The notes beneath the pieces are model-generated. The model did not search any database. It was not told where the DNA came from and was given only the letters and a program-made list of their open reading frames with translations. DNA of 64,000 nt from Streptomyces bikiniensis (GTDB taxonomy: Bacteria > Actinomycetota > Actinomycetes > Streptomycetales > Streptomycetaceae), in the NCBI GenBank assembly GCA_000716465.1, contig JNWL01000035.1, positions 1-64,000 of the forward strand, in the 5' to 3' direction. Within the stretch, counting starts at the first letter, position 1. The number at the start of each line of letters is the position of its first letter. The position numbers and the translations under genes were made by a program. This document shows, one piece after another, positions 10,032-19,572 of this stretch.

Positions 10032-11522
10032 GTGACCCGGCAAGAGTCGGCGCAGACCCCGCACCGGGGGCAGGACGAACCGGATCCGAACCGGTGGAAG
10101 GCGCTCGGCGTCTGCCTCGTGGCGGGGTTCATGACCCTGCTCGACGTGTCGATCGTGAACGTCGCCCTGCCCTCCATCCGCTCCGGCCTCGACACCCCCG
10201 AGTCGGACCTCCAGTGGGTGCTCTCCGGCTACGCGCTCGCCTTCGGACTCTTCCTCATCCCGGCCGGCCGCCTCGGCGACGCGCGCGGCAGGCGCAGCGT
10301 CTTCATCGTCGGCCTCGCGCTCTTCACCCTCGCCTCGGCCTCCTGCGGAGCCGCCCAGTCGAGCACCTGGCTGGTGATCTCCCGGCTGGCCCAGGGCGTG
10401 GCCGGCGGCCTCGTCTCGCCCCAGATCTCCGCGCTCATCCAGCAGATGTTCCAGGGGCGCGAGCGCGGCCGGGCCTTCGGGATGTTCGGCACCGTCGTCG
10501 GCATCTCCACCGCCGTCGGCCCCCTCCTCGGCGGCCTCCTGATCCAGACGGCGGGCCCGGAGCAGGGCTGGCGCTGGGTCTTCTACGTCAACCTCCCGAT
10601 CGGGATCGTGTGCCTGCTGCTCGCCCGCCGCCTGCTGCCCGACACCCCGGGCGCCGAGCCGGTACGGCTCCGCCGCCTCGACCCGGTCGGCGTCCTGCTC
10701 CTCGGCGCCGCCGTGCTCGCCCTGCTGCTGCCCTTCGTGCAGTCCCAGCAGTGGCCCGGGAACGGCAAGTACCTGCTCGTCCCCGTCTCCGCCCTGCTCC
10801 TCGCGGTCTTCGTCCGGTGGGAGCGCCGCTGCGCCCGGTCGGGCAACGAACCCCTCGTCGACCTCGAACTCTTCCGCGTCCGGTCCTACTGGCTCGGCTC
10901 GCTCCTCATCCTGCTCTACTTCGCGGGCTTCACCTCGATCTTCTTCGTCAGCACGCTCTACCTCCAGAGCGGACTGCACTACACCGCGCTCCAGGCCGGG
11001 CTCACCATCACCCCCTTCGCCCTGGGCTCGGGCATCGCGGCCGGAATCGGCGGCCGGCTCGTGGACCGCTTCGGCCGGCCGCTCGTGGTGGTGGGCCTGG
11101 CGATGGTGGCGGTCGGCCTCGCCGGGACGGCGTTCGCCGTGCACCAGGTGCCCGGCCGGGGCGCCGGCTGGGCGATGCTCGCCCCGCTGCTCCTCGCGGG
11201 GCTCGGCAGCGGCCTGGTGATCGCCCCGAACCAGACCCTCACCCTCGCGGAGGTGCCGGTGCCCCGCGCGGGCAGCGCCGGCGGCACCCTGCAGACCGGC
11301 CAGCGGGTCGGCTCGGCGGTCGGCATCGCCGCGGTCGGCGCCGTCTTCTTCGGCCAGGTGGCCCGGGACGGCTGGGCCACCGCCTACGACCACGGCCTCC
11401 TCGTCTCGATCGCCTTCGTCGGGGCCGCGCTCGCCGTCGCCGTCGCCGACGTGCTGGCGGGCCGGCGGGCCGCCCCGCGCGACGGGGCCGCCGCGCGTGA
11501 CGAACCCGCGCCGCGCCGCTGA
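10032..11522 (+). CDS. MFS drug-efflux transporter, DHA2 (14-TM) family
   Basis: 496 residues with about 14 hydrophobic segments. DHA2 markers: motif D1-like LDVSIVNVALPSI near residue 40, motif A-like GRLGDARGRR near residue 80, and motif C-like GPLLGG near residue 160. GTG 10032 follows AGGAGG (10021-10026). Family members export antibiotics, dyes and other amphipathic compounds by proton antiport. No regulator is adjacent and the substrate cannot be read from sequence. It sits alone, 210 bp after melC2 and 190 bp before the LOX-like gene. Confidence 0.9.
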   Translation: MTRQESAQTPHRGQDEPDPNRWKALGVCLVAGFMTLLDVSIVNVALPSIRSGLDTPESDLQWVLSGYALAFGLFLIPAGRLGDARGRRSVFIVGLALFTLASASCGAAQSSTWLVISRLAQGVAGGLVSPQISALIQQMFQGRERGRAFGMFGTVVGISTAVGPLLGGLLIQTAGPEQGWRWVFYVNLPIGIVCLLLARRLLPDTPGAEPVRLRRLDPVGVLLLGAAVLALLLPFVQSQQWPGNGKYLLVPVSALLLAVFVRWERRCARSGNEPLVDLELFRVRSYWLGSLLILLYFAGFTSIFFVSTLYLQSGLHYTALQAGLTITPFALGSGIAAGIGGRLVDRFGRPLVVVGLAMVAVGLAGTAFAVHQVPGRGAGWAMLAPLLLAGLGSGLVIAPNQTLTLAEVPVPRAGSAGGTLQTGQRVGSAVGIAAVGAVFFGQVARDGWATAYDHGLLVSIAFVGAALAVAVADVLAGRRAAPRDGAAARDEPAPRR

Positions 11523-11712
11523 TCCGTCCGCCCCTCCTCTTCGCAGCGGCACTATTCGGCCAACATCCCGACGAATTCGGTGCCCCGGCCAACCGGGCGC
11601 CGGGTCCTCTCCTCTCACCGCACGGGCGCGGCGAACGCCTCGCACCGCACCGGCCGGACGGCCACCCCGTCCCGCCGGACCGGTTTCCCACAGCGTCGAG
11701 AACGAGGGCACG

Positions 11713-13509
11713 ATGACCACTACGCGCACCACCCGGCTGCGGCGGCCCCTGCTCGCCGGCACCACGGCCGTCGCCGCCATGGCCGTGACGGCAGGCTTCA
11801 TGACCGCCGCGCCGGAGCAGGCGAAGGCGGCGACCGGACCGAAGCTGAGCCTCGTCGCGGCGACCGGCTCGGTCACGCTCACCTCCTGGAAGGAGGACCC
11901 GGGCGTCTACCTGGACCTGGGCACCTACCTGACGGCGGAGGGGACGCCGCTGGAGCTCAAGGTGACCCGGAAGTCCTACAAGGACCCGGTGACCGTCACC
12001 CAGACCGTGTACGAGGGCGGCAAGGCCAAGGCCAAGGCGCTGCCCGCGGGCACCGTGAAGGACTTCTCCGGGTTGCCCGGCTTCGCCGAGATCACCCTCA
12101 CCGACAAGGCGGGCAAGAAGGTCGTCAGCCGCACGGAGAGCTTCTGCCCGAACAACGCCAGCGGCCGGATCAGGCCCGACGCGCCCGCCACCTCGAAGTA
12201 TCCGGAGAGCTGCCCCACCAACCCCTTCACCCTCGGCTCCGTGTGGGGCGTCGAGAAGGGGTGGGCCTCCAACACCTACGCCGGTTCCTACACCCGGCCG
12301 GTGAAGCTCGCCGCCGGCACGTACACGGCCAGGATCGGGGTCGCCAAGAAGTACCGGGACCTCTTCGGCATCGCCGACAAGCCCGCGACGGTGAAGGTGA
12401 CCGTCCAGGAGCGCAGCTGGGAGGAGGGCGAAGGGGTCTCCGCGGCACGGTCGGCCGGGGCCGGGGAGCACGCCGGGCACGGTACGGCCGGAGGGCACGC
12501 AGGTCACGGCGCCGCCCACCACGCCCCTGCCGGTCACGCCGGTCACGGCGGCCCGGTGAAGCCCGTCCAGGCCGGCGCCCCCGAGACCAGCGGCGCCACC
12601 CCCTCGTACAACGTGGGCCACGGACCGCTGACGGCCGCCCCGCCGGCCCTGCCGTGGGCGCTGAAGAAGCAGCAGGCCGCCCTCGCCGGTGCGCGGGGCG
12701 CCGACGCGGCCGGCGCGCGGGCCGGCGACGTGCCCGGGCGGACCGACGGCTCGCGCAAGGCGCCCGCCCTCGCGCCGGCCGCCGAGCGGCCCACCGGAAA
12801 GCCCTCCGTCCCGGACGTCCCCAAGCCCGACCTGCGCTCGCTGCCCGCGTACGGCATCACCATCAGCGACGGCACGGAGAACGTCCCCGGCAAGGACTAC
12901 CTGGCCTTCAGCGCCAACGTCTGGAACGCCGGTCCGGCCCAGCTCGTGGTGGACGGCTTCCGCTCGCCCGGCAAGGCGAAGATGGACGCCTACCAGTACT
13001 TCTACGACGCCAAGGGCAAGCAGGTCGGCTACACCCCGACCGGCACCATGGAGTGGGACCCGCGCCCCGGCCACGTGCACTGGCACTTCACCGACTTCGC
13101 CAGCTACCGGCTCCTGAAGGCCGACAAGAAGGAGGCGGTCCGCAGCGGCAAGGAGGCCTTCTGCCTGGCCAACACCGACGCCGTCGACTACACGGTGAAG
13201 AACGCCAACTGGCACCCGAACAACACCGACCTCGCCACCGCCTGCGGACAGGAGAACTCCATCTCCGTCCGCGAAGTGCTCGACGTCGGCTCCGGCGACA
13301 CCTACACCCAGGACCTGCCGGGCCAGTCCTTCGACATCACGGACGTCCCCAACGGCACCTACTACATCCAGGTCCTGGCCAACCCGGCCAAGCGGCTGAA
13401 GGAGACGAACCTGAACAACAACAGCGCCCTGCGCAAGGTCGTCCTCGGCGGCAAGCCGGGCAAGCGGACCGTGACGGTCCCGGCGCACGACCTGGTCAAC
13501 GCGAACTGA
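11713..13509 (+). CDS. Secreted lysyl-oxidase-like protein with His-rich linker
   Basis: 598 residues. A signal peptide occupies about 1-40 (two Arg pairs, hydrophobic core, AKA-A cleavage). A beta-rich N-terminal domain extends to about 235. A low-complexity linker follows, with a cluster of HAGHG repeats near residues 255-280. The C-terminal LOX domain (about 380-590) carries GHVHWHFTDFASY, the His-X-His-X-His copper-ligand pattern of lysyl oxidases, and paired Cys. LOX enzymes use copper and a Lys/Tyr-derived quinone to oxidise primary amines; activity is predicted, not shown. ATG 11713 follows GAGGG. The His-rich linker may load copper, by analogy with the MelC1 His/Gly stretch upstream. 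Confidence 0.8.
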   Translation: MTTTRTTRLRRPLLAGTTAVAAMAVTAGFMTAAPEQAKAATGPKLSLVAATGSVTLTSWKEDPGVYLDLGTYLTAEGTPLELKVTRKSYKDPVTVTQTVYEGGKAKAKALPAGTVKDFSGLPGFAEITLTDKAGKKVVSRTESFCPNNASGRIRPDAPATSKYPESCPTNPFTLGSVWGVEKGWASNTYAGSYTRPVKLAAGTYTARIGVAKKYRDLFGIADKPATVKVTVQERSWEEGEGVSAARSAGAGEHAGHGTAGGHAGHGAAHHAPAGHAGHGGPVKPVQAGAPETSGATPSYNVGHGPLTAAPPALPWALKKQQAALAGARGADAAGARAGDVPGRTDGSRKAPALAPAAERPTGKPSVPDVPKPDLRSLPAYGITISDGTENVPGKDYLAFSANVWNAGPAQLVVDGFRSPGKAKMDAYQYFYDAKGKQVGYTPTGTMEWDPRPGHVHWHFTDFASYRLLKADKKEAVRSGKEAFCLANTDAVDYTVKNANWHPNNTDLATACGQENSISVREVLDVGSGDTYTQDLPGQSFDITDVPNGTYYIQVLANPAKRLKETNLNNNSALRKVVLGGKPGKRTVTVPAHDLVNAN

Positions 13510-13510
13510 C

Positions 13511-13573
13511 CGCGAACACCGCGAACACCGCCAACACCGCCAACACCGCCAACACCGCCAACACCGCGGACAC
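13511..13573. repeat. Tandem 9-bp repeat, consensus AACACCGCC
   Basis: About seven near-identical copies of AACACCGCC/AACACCGCG run head to tail directly after the LOX-like stop codon (13507-13509), in the 94-bp gap before the convergent GNAT gene. The unit is a multiple of three, and the first copies resemble the last LOX codons (GTC AAC GCG AAC), so slippage expansion from the 3' end is likely. Confidence 0.85.
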
Positions 13574-13602
13574 CGCGTACGCCGGGGATACCGGGGGAGT
13601 GG

Positions 13603-14304
13603 TCACGGGGTGCGGAAGCCCCGGAAGGTCACGTGCTTCCGGCTGGTGAAGCCGAGCCGTTCGTAGAGCGCGATCGCCGCGGCGTTCTTCTCGGCCACGT
13701 GGAGGAAGGGGCGCTCGCCCCGGGCCAGGACCCGGTCGGCGAGCGCGCCCACGAGGCGGGCGGCGTGCCCCCGGCCCCGTGCCTCGGGGTCCGTGCAGAC
13801 GGCGCTGATCTCGGTCCAGCCCGGCGGCCGGAGCCGCTCGCCCGCCATGGCCACCAGCCGGCCGCCGTCGCGGATCCCGAGGTACGTGCCCAGCTCGCGG
13901 GTGCGCGGCCGGAACGGCCCCGGCCGCGTGCGCGCGATCAGGTCGAGCATGTCGGGCACGTCGGCCGCGCCGAGTTCGACCACGCCCGCGTCGGCGGCAC
14001 CGGAAGGACCGCCGCCGGACCAGAGCATCTGCCGCCCTTCGAGCACGAAGACCGGCTCCCAGTCCGGCGGCGGGGCGGCCGCGCAGCCGAACATGTCGGC
14101 GAAGGCGTCCCGGCCGAGGAGCCGGGCGAGGTCGGCCCAGGCCGCCGCGTCCGCGTCGGCGGGCACCGACGAGAAGGTCGCCACCTCCGGCAGGTACGCG
14201 GCGGCCTTGCCGTGCCGGCGGCCGAGCTCCGCGTGACGGCCGCGCAGGGACTCGCCCACCGGGTCGTCGAGCACCGCGAGGCCGTCGCCCCCGCCGTTCG
14301 TCAT
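13603..14304 (-). CDS. GNAT-family N-acetyltransferase (FR47-like)
   Basis: 233 residues. The C-terminal half holds the GNAT fold: ISAVCTDPEARGRGHAARL is the acetyl-CoA-binding motif A (Q/RxxGxG/A), followed by HVAEKNAAAIALYERLGF (motif B). The N-terminal half resembles FR47-type proteins with an accessory subdomain. It transfers an acetyl group from acetyl-CoA to an unknown amine. ATG 14304. It lies convergent to the LOX-like gene across the 9-bp repeat and downstream of the M23 peptidase on the same strand, 75 bp away. Confidence 0.85.
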   Translation of the reverse strand: MTNGGGDGLAVLDDPVGESLRGRHAELGRRHGKAAAYLPEVATFSSVPADADAAAWADLARLLGRDAFADMFGCAAAPPPDWEPVFVLEGRQMLWSGGGPSGAADAGVVELGAADVPDMLDLIARTRPGPFRPRTRELGTYLGIRDGGRLVAMAGERLRPPGWTEISAVCTDPEARGRGHAARLVGALADRVLARGERPFLHVAEKNAAAIALYERLGFTSRKHVTFRGFRTP

Positions 14305-14379
14305 CGTGTGCCGCCTCTCCTCGGGACCGCCACTGTTCCACAGGGCCCGGGGAGCGCCGCCGAGGGGTCCGGGATCCGG

Positions 14380-15501
14380 TCAGCCGGTGCGGTTGTAGAG
14401 CGCCGTGCCGGGGCAGGCCGTGACGCCGAGCCGGGTGCCGCAGCCGGAGTACTGGCCGGAGCCGTTCCACCAGGCCCAGCCGCCGATGGTGCGGCCGTTC
14501 AGCCAGGTGTACTGGCCGTTGTGGCCGGCGTCGTACGTGCGCAGGCTCCAGTGCACGTGGGGCCCGGTCGCGGAGCCGCCGGCGCAGGTGTCGGTGCCGA
14601 TGCTGCCGAGCAGGGCGCTGCGGGCGATCGACGTCCCGTTGTAGTAGGTCGCGTTCCGCATGTGGTAGTAGTCCGTGGAGAAGCCGCCGGGGTGGATCAC
14701 CCGCGTCCAGCCGCCGCCCGCGCCGCACATCGAGGTCGCCGTGCCCTCGCGGGACGAGCGGACCAGGCCGCCGGCGTTGCCGCCGGCGAAGTCGAGGGCG
14801 CTCCAGTGCCCGGTCGCGCTGTCGTGGGCGTGCGGGCCGCCGGTCAGGGTCATGTGGTGATCGGGCATCCAGGGCAGCAGCAGGCCGTTGGTGTTGGCCT
14901 GGGCCCCGGCCGGGGACACCTGTGCCTCATGCGCCTCCGGGGCCGGCATCCGTGTCCGCGGTGCCGCCGCGCGTTCGGCGTACGCCGCCATGGTCCGCCG
15001 TTCCGCCGCGCCGACCAGCGGGGAACCGGCCACGTGGGCGGCGAACTCGGGGTCCCCTTCGAGGCCGGAGACCCATCGCCCGTTCTCGCGGTGGGCCAGG
15101 TACAGCCAGCCCTCCGGCGCGCCGTGCCGTGCGCGTGAGGCCTCCACGTAGGCGACGCCGCGGGCCCAGTCGCGCGTGACGGTGCGCACGTCGACGACCA
15201 CCTTGCGGCCCTCGGCGGCGAGCTTGCCGGCGGCGGTCGCCGGGGCGAGGCCCCCGGTGTCCCGGGCCCGGGAGAGGACGTCCGCGGAGACGGCGTCCAC
15301 GAGGGCCTTCCGGTCGGTGCCGAGGCGGTCGGCGACGGAGGTCGGCATCTTCACGGCGACGCCGGAGGACGGCGAGCCGGCGGCGGGCGCGGAGGCCGCG
15401 GCCGGAACCCGGGGGGTCGTCGGCGCCGACGGCGCGGCGGCGAGCAGGCCGGTGACGGCGAGGGCGGTGACGGCGATTCTCACGGGGAGGCCGGAGAGCA
15501 C
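14380..15501 (-). CDS. Secreted M23-family (LasA/lysostaphin-like) peptidase
   Basis: 373 residues from GTG 15501, which has AAGGA about 8 nt upstream and opens directly into a signal peptide (VRIAVTALAVTGLLAAAPSAP). A longer open frame to 15681 exists but would bury the signal. The C-terminal domain has GHWSALDFAGG (HxxxD zinc ligands) and GPHVHWSL (HxH), the M23 zinc site, plus a Cys/Gly/Trp-rich tail (GWAWWNGSGQYSGCG) as in LasA-type beta-lytic enzymes. It probably cleaves peptidoglycan peptides or other extracellular proteins. The N-terminal 150 residues look like a propeptide. Confidence 0.88.
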   Translation of the reverse strand: MLSGLPVRIAVTALAVTGLLAAAPSAPTTPRVPAAASAPAAGSPSSGVAVKMPTSVADRLGTDRKALVDAVSADVLSRARDTGGLAPATAAGKLAAEGRKVVVDVRTVTRDWARGVAYVEASRARHGAPEGWLYLAHRENGRWVSGLEGDPEFAAHVAGSPLVGAAERRTMAAYAERAAAPRTRMPAPEAHEAQVSPAGAQANTNGLLLPWMPDHHMTLTGGPHAHDSATGHWSALDFAGGNAGGLVRSSREGTATSMCGAGGGWTRVIHPGGFSTDYYHMRNATYYNGTSIARSALLGSIGTDTCAGGSATGPHVHWSLRTYDAGHNGQYTWLNGRTIGGWAWWNGSGQYSGCGTRLGVTACPGTALYNRTG

Positions 15502-15712
15502 GGCGGTGTTCCTTTCGCGCGGGGGAGAAGGGCCTGCCGGAAGGCGGGCTCCGGTGCGGTGCGGTGCGGTGCCGGAACGAGCGGGAACCCGGGGGAGGCG
15601 AGAACGCGGAACGCGTCCGCGCACGACATGACTCCCCGTCAATTTGTCGTGTACCTGACCGAGTGTGGCCCTCCTTGTCAACGCGCGTCAACCATGTCAA
15701 GGCGTCGCCATT

Positions 15713-15782
15713 GATCGGCCCAATGGCGGTGGACCGATCGACCCGATGGCGGTGGGGCGACCGGCCCGACGGCGGTGGCCGG
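15713..15782. repeat. Three imperfect tandem copies of a ~23-bp unit
   Basis: The unit reads roughly GATCGACCCGATGGCGGTGG with 2-4 variable bases, repeated three times in the 331-bp gap between the uvrA-like stop (15833) and the M23 gene start (15501). Otherwise the gap holds AT-richer sequence near 15640-15700 that may contain the M23 promoter; I see no other gene in it. Confidence 0.7.
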
Positions 15783-15832
15783 ATGCCCGCGCCGGGGCCG
15801 GTCCTCCGGAGGGACCGCCGGCTCCCGCCCCC

Positions 15833-18271
15833 TCAGGAGCGCTGCGGGGCGACCCCGGAGAGCGCCCGGGCCAGATACGGCGCGGTGCGGCTGTCCGCCG
15901 CCCCCGCCACCCGCTCCGGCGGACCCTCGGCCACGATCCGGCCGCCCCGGTCGCCGCCGTCCGGACCGAGGTCGACCACCCAGTCCGCGGTGGCGACCAC
16001 GTCCATGTCGTGCTCGACGACGACCACCGAGTGCCCGGCGTCCACCAGGCCGTGGAGCTGGCGCATCAGGACCTCGACGTCGGCCGGGTGGAGCCCGGTG
16101 GTCGGTTCGTCCAGCACGTACAGGGTGGGGGAGCGGTGCGGCCTCTGGAGCTCCGAGGCGAGCTTGACGCGCTGGGCCTCGCCGCCGGAGAGCTCCGTGG
16201 CGGGCTGGCCGAGCCGCAGGTAACCGAGGCCCACGTCGAGGAGGGCGCGCAGGCTCCGGGTGGCGGCCGGGACGTCCGAGAGGAAGGCGGCGGCGGACTC
16301 CACGGTCAGGTCCAGGACCTCGGCGACGGTGAGGCCGCGCAGCCGCACCCGCAGGGTCTCGGGGTTGTAGCGGGCGCCGTGGCAGTCGGGGCAGGGCGCG
16401 TACGTGCTGGGCAGGAAGAGCAGCTCGACCGAGACGAACCCCTCGCCCTGGCAGGTCTCGCAGCGTCCGCCGGGCACGTTGAAGGAGAAGCGGCCCGCCT
16501 TGTACCCGTGCGCCTTCGCCTCCTCCGTCTCCGCGAACAGCTTGCGGACGACGTCGAACAGGCCCGTGTACGTGGCGAGGTTGGAGCGGGGGGTGCGGCC
16601 GATGGGCCGCTGGTCCACCGTCACCAGGCGCCCGGCGCCCTCCTTCCGCCCGGCGTTTCCTTCCTGCCCTGCGCCCCCCTCCTGCCCTGCGCCCTCCTCC
16701 CGCCCGGTGAACGCGTCCACGAGCGCGTCCACGAGGGTGGACTTGCCGGAGCCGGAGACGCCCGTGACGGCGGTGAACACCCCGAGCGGGAAGGCCGCGT
16801 CCACTCCCCGCAGGTTGTGCCGGGTGACCGGCCCCGTCCGCAGCCAGCCCGCGGGCTCGCGCACGGTCCGCGCGGGCACGGGCTCCCGGTCGAAGAGGAA
16901 CCGGCGGGTCACGGACTCCTCGACGCCGGCCAGTTCGCGCGGCGGACCGCTGTGCAGCACCCGCCCGCCGTGCACCCCGGCCCCGGGTCCGACGTCCACC
17001 AGCCAGTCGGCGTGCCGGACGACGTCGAGGTGCTGTTCGACCACGAAGACCGAGTTGCCCGCCGCCCCGAGCCGGTCGAGGACCACGAGCAGGGCCTCGG
17101 TGTCGGCCGGGTGCAGCCCCGCCGACGGCTCGTCCAGGACGTACACCACGCCGAAGAGCCCCGAGCGCAGCTGGGTGGCGAGTCGCAGCCGCTGGAGTTC
17201 GCCGTTGGAGAGGGTGGGGGTGGCGCGGTCCAGGCTCAGATAGCCGAGCCCGAGTTCGGTCACCGTCCCGATCCGGGCGACGAGGTCCCCGGTGAGCACC
17301 CGCGCGGTCTCCGTCGCGTCCGGCCCGGCCGCCGCCGTCGAGAGGATCCCGGCCAGGGACGTCAGCGGCAGCGCGGCCAGCTCGGCGACGGTCCGGCCCG
17401 CGAAGGTGACCGCGAGCGCCTCGGGCCGCAGCCTGCCGCCGCCGCAGACCGGGCAGGGCGCGCTGGTGAGGAACCGTTCCGCCTTGGCGCGCAGGGCCGG
17501 GCTCTTGGAGTCGGAGAAGGTGCGGAGCACGAGCCGCCGGGCGCCGGTGTACGTGCCCTGGTACGGGCGCTGGATCCGGCCCGCCTCCCGCTCCGGGTGC
17601 ACCGTGACGACCGGCTGCTCGTCCGTGAACAGGATCCACTCCCGGTCCTTCGCGGCCAGGTCCCGCCACGGCCGGTCGACGTCGTACCCCAGGGCGTCGA
17701 GGACGTCCCGCAGGTTCTTCCCCTGCCACGCGCCCGGCCAGGCGGCGACGGCTCCCTGACGGATCGACAGGCCGGGGTCCGGTACGAGGAGTTCCTCGCT
17801 GGTCTCGTGGATCCGCCCGAGTCCGTGGCACGAGGGGCAGGCGCCCGCCGCCGTGTTGGGCGAGAAGGCGTCGGAGTCCAGCCGCCCGGCCCCCTCCGGG
17901 TAGCGGCCGGCCCGCGAGAACAGCATCCGCAGCGAGTTGGAGAGGGTGGTGACCGTGCCCACGGACGAGCGGGCGTTCGGCGACGACCGCCGCTGTTCCA
18001 GGGAGACCGCCGGCGGAAGGCCGGTGATCTCGCCGACCGAGGGCGCCCCCGCCTGGTGGATCAGCCGCCGCGCGTACGGCGCCACCGACTCGAAGTAGCG
18101 CCGCTGCGCCTCGGCGTAGATCGTGCCGAAGGCGAGCGACGACTTGCCGGAGCCGGAGACCCCGGTGAAGACGACGAGCGCGTCGCGGGGGATGTCGACG
18201 TCGACCCCGGCGAGATTGTGCTCGCGGGCACCGCGGACGCGGACGTACGGATCGTGGGGGCTGGCGTGCAT
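15833..18271 (-). CDS. UvrA-like ABC ATPase (UvrA2 class)
   Basis: 812 residues, shorter than the ~950 of UvrA. Two ABC domains are present: Walker [10 protein letters not shown] at residues 37-45 and GVSGSGKST in the second half; signatures [13 protein letters not shown] (degenerate) and [13 protein letters not shown]; Walker [13 protein letters not shown] and [12 protein letters not shown]. Zinc-knuckle Cys pairs ([30 protein letters not shown]) are retained. UvrA2 proteins lack part of the UvrB-interaction region and are linked to DNA damage tolerance or drug self-resistance. A Gly/Glu-rich tandem insert (GAGQEG repeats) follows the second Walker A. It starts 10 bp after the upstream oxidoreductase stop, so the two probably form an operon. 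Confidence 0.88.
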   Translation of the reverse strand: MHASPHDPYVRVRGAREHNLAGVDVDIPRDALVVFTGVSGSGKSSLAFGTIYAEAQRRYFESVAPYARRLIHQAGAPSVGEITGLPPAVSLEQRRSSPNARSSVGTVTTLSNSLRMLFSRAGRYPEGAGRLDSDAFSPNTAAGACPSCHGLGRIHETSEELLVPDPGLSIRQGAVAAWPGAWQGKNLRDVLDALGYDVDRPWRDLAAKDREWILFTDEQPVVTVHPEREAGRIQRPYQGTYTGARRLVLRTFSDSKSPALRAKAERFLTSAPCPVCGGGRLRPEALAVTFAGRTVAELAALPLTSLAGILSTAAAGPDATETARVLTGDLVARIGTVTELGLGYLSLDRATPTLSNGELQRLRLATQLRSGLFGVVYVLDEPSAGLHPADTEALLVVLDRLGAAGNSVFVVEQHLDVVRHADWLVDVGPGAGVHGGRVLHSGPPRELAGVEESVTRRFLFDREPVPARTVREPAGWLRTGPVTRHNLRGVDAAFPLGVFTAVTGVSGSGKSTLVDALVDAFTGREEGAGQEGGAGQEGNAGRKEGAGRLVTVDQRPIGRTPRSNLATYTGLFDVVRKLFAETEEAKAHGYKAGRFSFNVPGGRCETCQGEGFVSVELLFLPSTYAPCPDCHGARYNPETLRVRLRGLTVAEVLDLTVESAAAFLSDVPAATRSLRALLDVGLGYLRLGQPATELSGGEAQRVKLASELQRPHRSPTLYVLDEPTTGLHPADVEVLMRQLHGLVDAGHSVVVVEHDMDVVATADWVVDLGPDGGDRGGRIVAEGPPERVAGAADSRTAPYLARALSGVAPQRS

Positions 18272-18280
18272 GATCCGACT

Positions 18281-19459
18281 TTATCCATTATCCGGCGTTT
18301 GCTCCGGGCGGGTGCGGCGGGTCGGGGCTTCCGGAAGGGCACGGTCGGCCGGCGCCTCCGGGAAGGCGCGGTCCGCCGGGCTTGCCGGGAGGGTGCGGTC
18401 GGCCGGGGCCTCCCGGAGGGTGCGGTCGGCCGGGCGCTCCGGAAGGGCGCGGGGCCGCAGCCCCACCGCCCGTGCCAGCCGCCGGTACGACGCGCTCAGC
18501 GCCTCCCGGTCGTACGTGCTCGTGGTCACCAGGACCTCCTGCGCCCCGGTCTGCTCCACCGCCCGCTCCAGGGCCTCGGCGACCTGCTCCTCCGTGCCGT
18601 GCACGTGCCCTCGCAGCCCCGCCTCGTAGAAGCCGCGCTGCTTCTCCGTCATCTCCCGCGCCTCGATCCGCTCCGGCGCGTCGAGCGGCGGGAACACGCC
18701 CCGGGTGCGCGAGTGCGCCATCGCCCACGCCTCCGGGACGAGGAGCTGCCGGGCCTCCTCCTCGGTGGCGGCCACCGCGACCGTCCCGGCGACGGCCACG
18801 TACGGCTCGGCGGCCCACCGGGACGGGCGGAAGCCGGCCCGGTACGCGTCGACGGCGGCCAGCAGCCGGTCCCGGCCGCGCAGGTCGCCGACGACCAGCG
18901 GCAGCCCGGCCGCCGCCGCGATCGCCGCGCCCTCACCGGTCGCGAGCACGAAGGGCGGGACCCGCAGGCCCTCGGCGGGCCGCGCGTGCACTCCGGGGTG
19001 GGCCGTCTGCCCGCCGGTGAACCAGCCGAGCAGTTCGGAAAGCTGCTCCCCGAACCGGTCGGCCTCGTCCTTGTCCCGGCCCAGGGCCCGGCGGACGCCG
19101 TCGGTGAAGCCCACCGAGCGGCCGACGCCCATGTCGATCCGGCCGGGGAAGAGGGACTCCAGGACGCCGAACTGCTCGGCCACGACCAGCGGGCGGTGGT
19201 TCGGGAGCATCACCCCGCCCGTGCCGACGCGGACGGCGGAGGTCGCGGCGGCGACGGCCGCGGCGAGGACCGTGGGGGCCGATCCCGCGACCCCGGGCAC
19301 CCCGTGGTGCTCCGACACCCAGAAGCGGTGGTAGCCGAGGGCCTCGACCTCCCGGGCGAGGCGCACGGTCTCGCGCAGCGCCTGTGGGGCGTCCTCGCCC
19401 TCCCGGGTGCGGGAGCGGTCGAGGACGGAGAACCGGACGTCGTCGGGAAAGCTGCTCAC
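18281..19459 (-). CDS. Luciferase-like (LLM) flavin-dependent oxidoreductase with repeat tail
   Basis: 392 residues from GTG 19459. The first ~345 form the bacterial-luciferase-like barrel ([16 protein letters not shown] near residue 50, [13 protein letters not shown] near 80, [14 protein letters not shown] near 110), using reduced F420 or FMN. The final ~45 residues are a tandem repeat of a PADR-T/A-LPEAP decapeptide in four to five copies, unusual for the family and rich in Pro and Ala. It probably belongs to one transcription unit with the UvrA-like gene 10 bp downstream. The substrate is unknown. No clear ribosome-binding site precedes the start. Confidence 0.85.
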   Translation of the reverse strand: MSSFPDDVRFSVLDRSRTREGEDAPQALRETVRLAREVEALGYHRFWVSEHHGVPGVAGSAPTVLAAAVAAATSAVRVGTGGVMLPNHRPLVVAEQFGVLESLFPGRIDMGVGRSVGFTDGVRRALGRDKDEADRFGEQLSELLGWFTGGQTAHPGVHARPAEGLRVPPFVLATGEGAAIAAAAGLPLVVGDLRGRDRLLAAVDAYRAGFRPSRWAAEPYVAVAGTVAVAATEEEARQLLVPEAWAMAHSRTRGVFPPLDAPERIEAREMTEKQRGFYEAGLRGHVHGTEEQVAEALERAVEQTGAQEVLVTTSTYDREALSASYRRLARAVGLRPRALPERPADRTLREAPADRTLPASPADRAFPEAPADRALPEAPTRRTRPEQTPDNG

Positions 19460-19560
19460 GGAGGGTTCAACGCCGTGGGGTCCCGGGGATTCCCGGCCGC
19501 CCCGCCGGGAGGCCCCGGCGCCCGCTCCCGGCCGCCGTCCCCGGAGGGGGCCCCGCCTCC

Positions 19561-19572
19561 TACCCTGGCCCC
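19561..19572 (+). promoter_or_regulatory. Putative leaderless -10 box for the HAD phosphatase
   Basis: TACCCT (19561-19566) ends 6 nt before the GTG start at 19573, and no Shine-Dalgarno lies in between. The upstream -35 region is not recognisable. Confidence 0.4.

Noticed and set aside
15502..15681. 60-codon N-terminal extension of the M23 peptidase
   Set aside because: It would place the signal peptide internally; the GTG at 15501 has a proper ribosome-binding site and starts directly at the signal.
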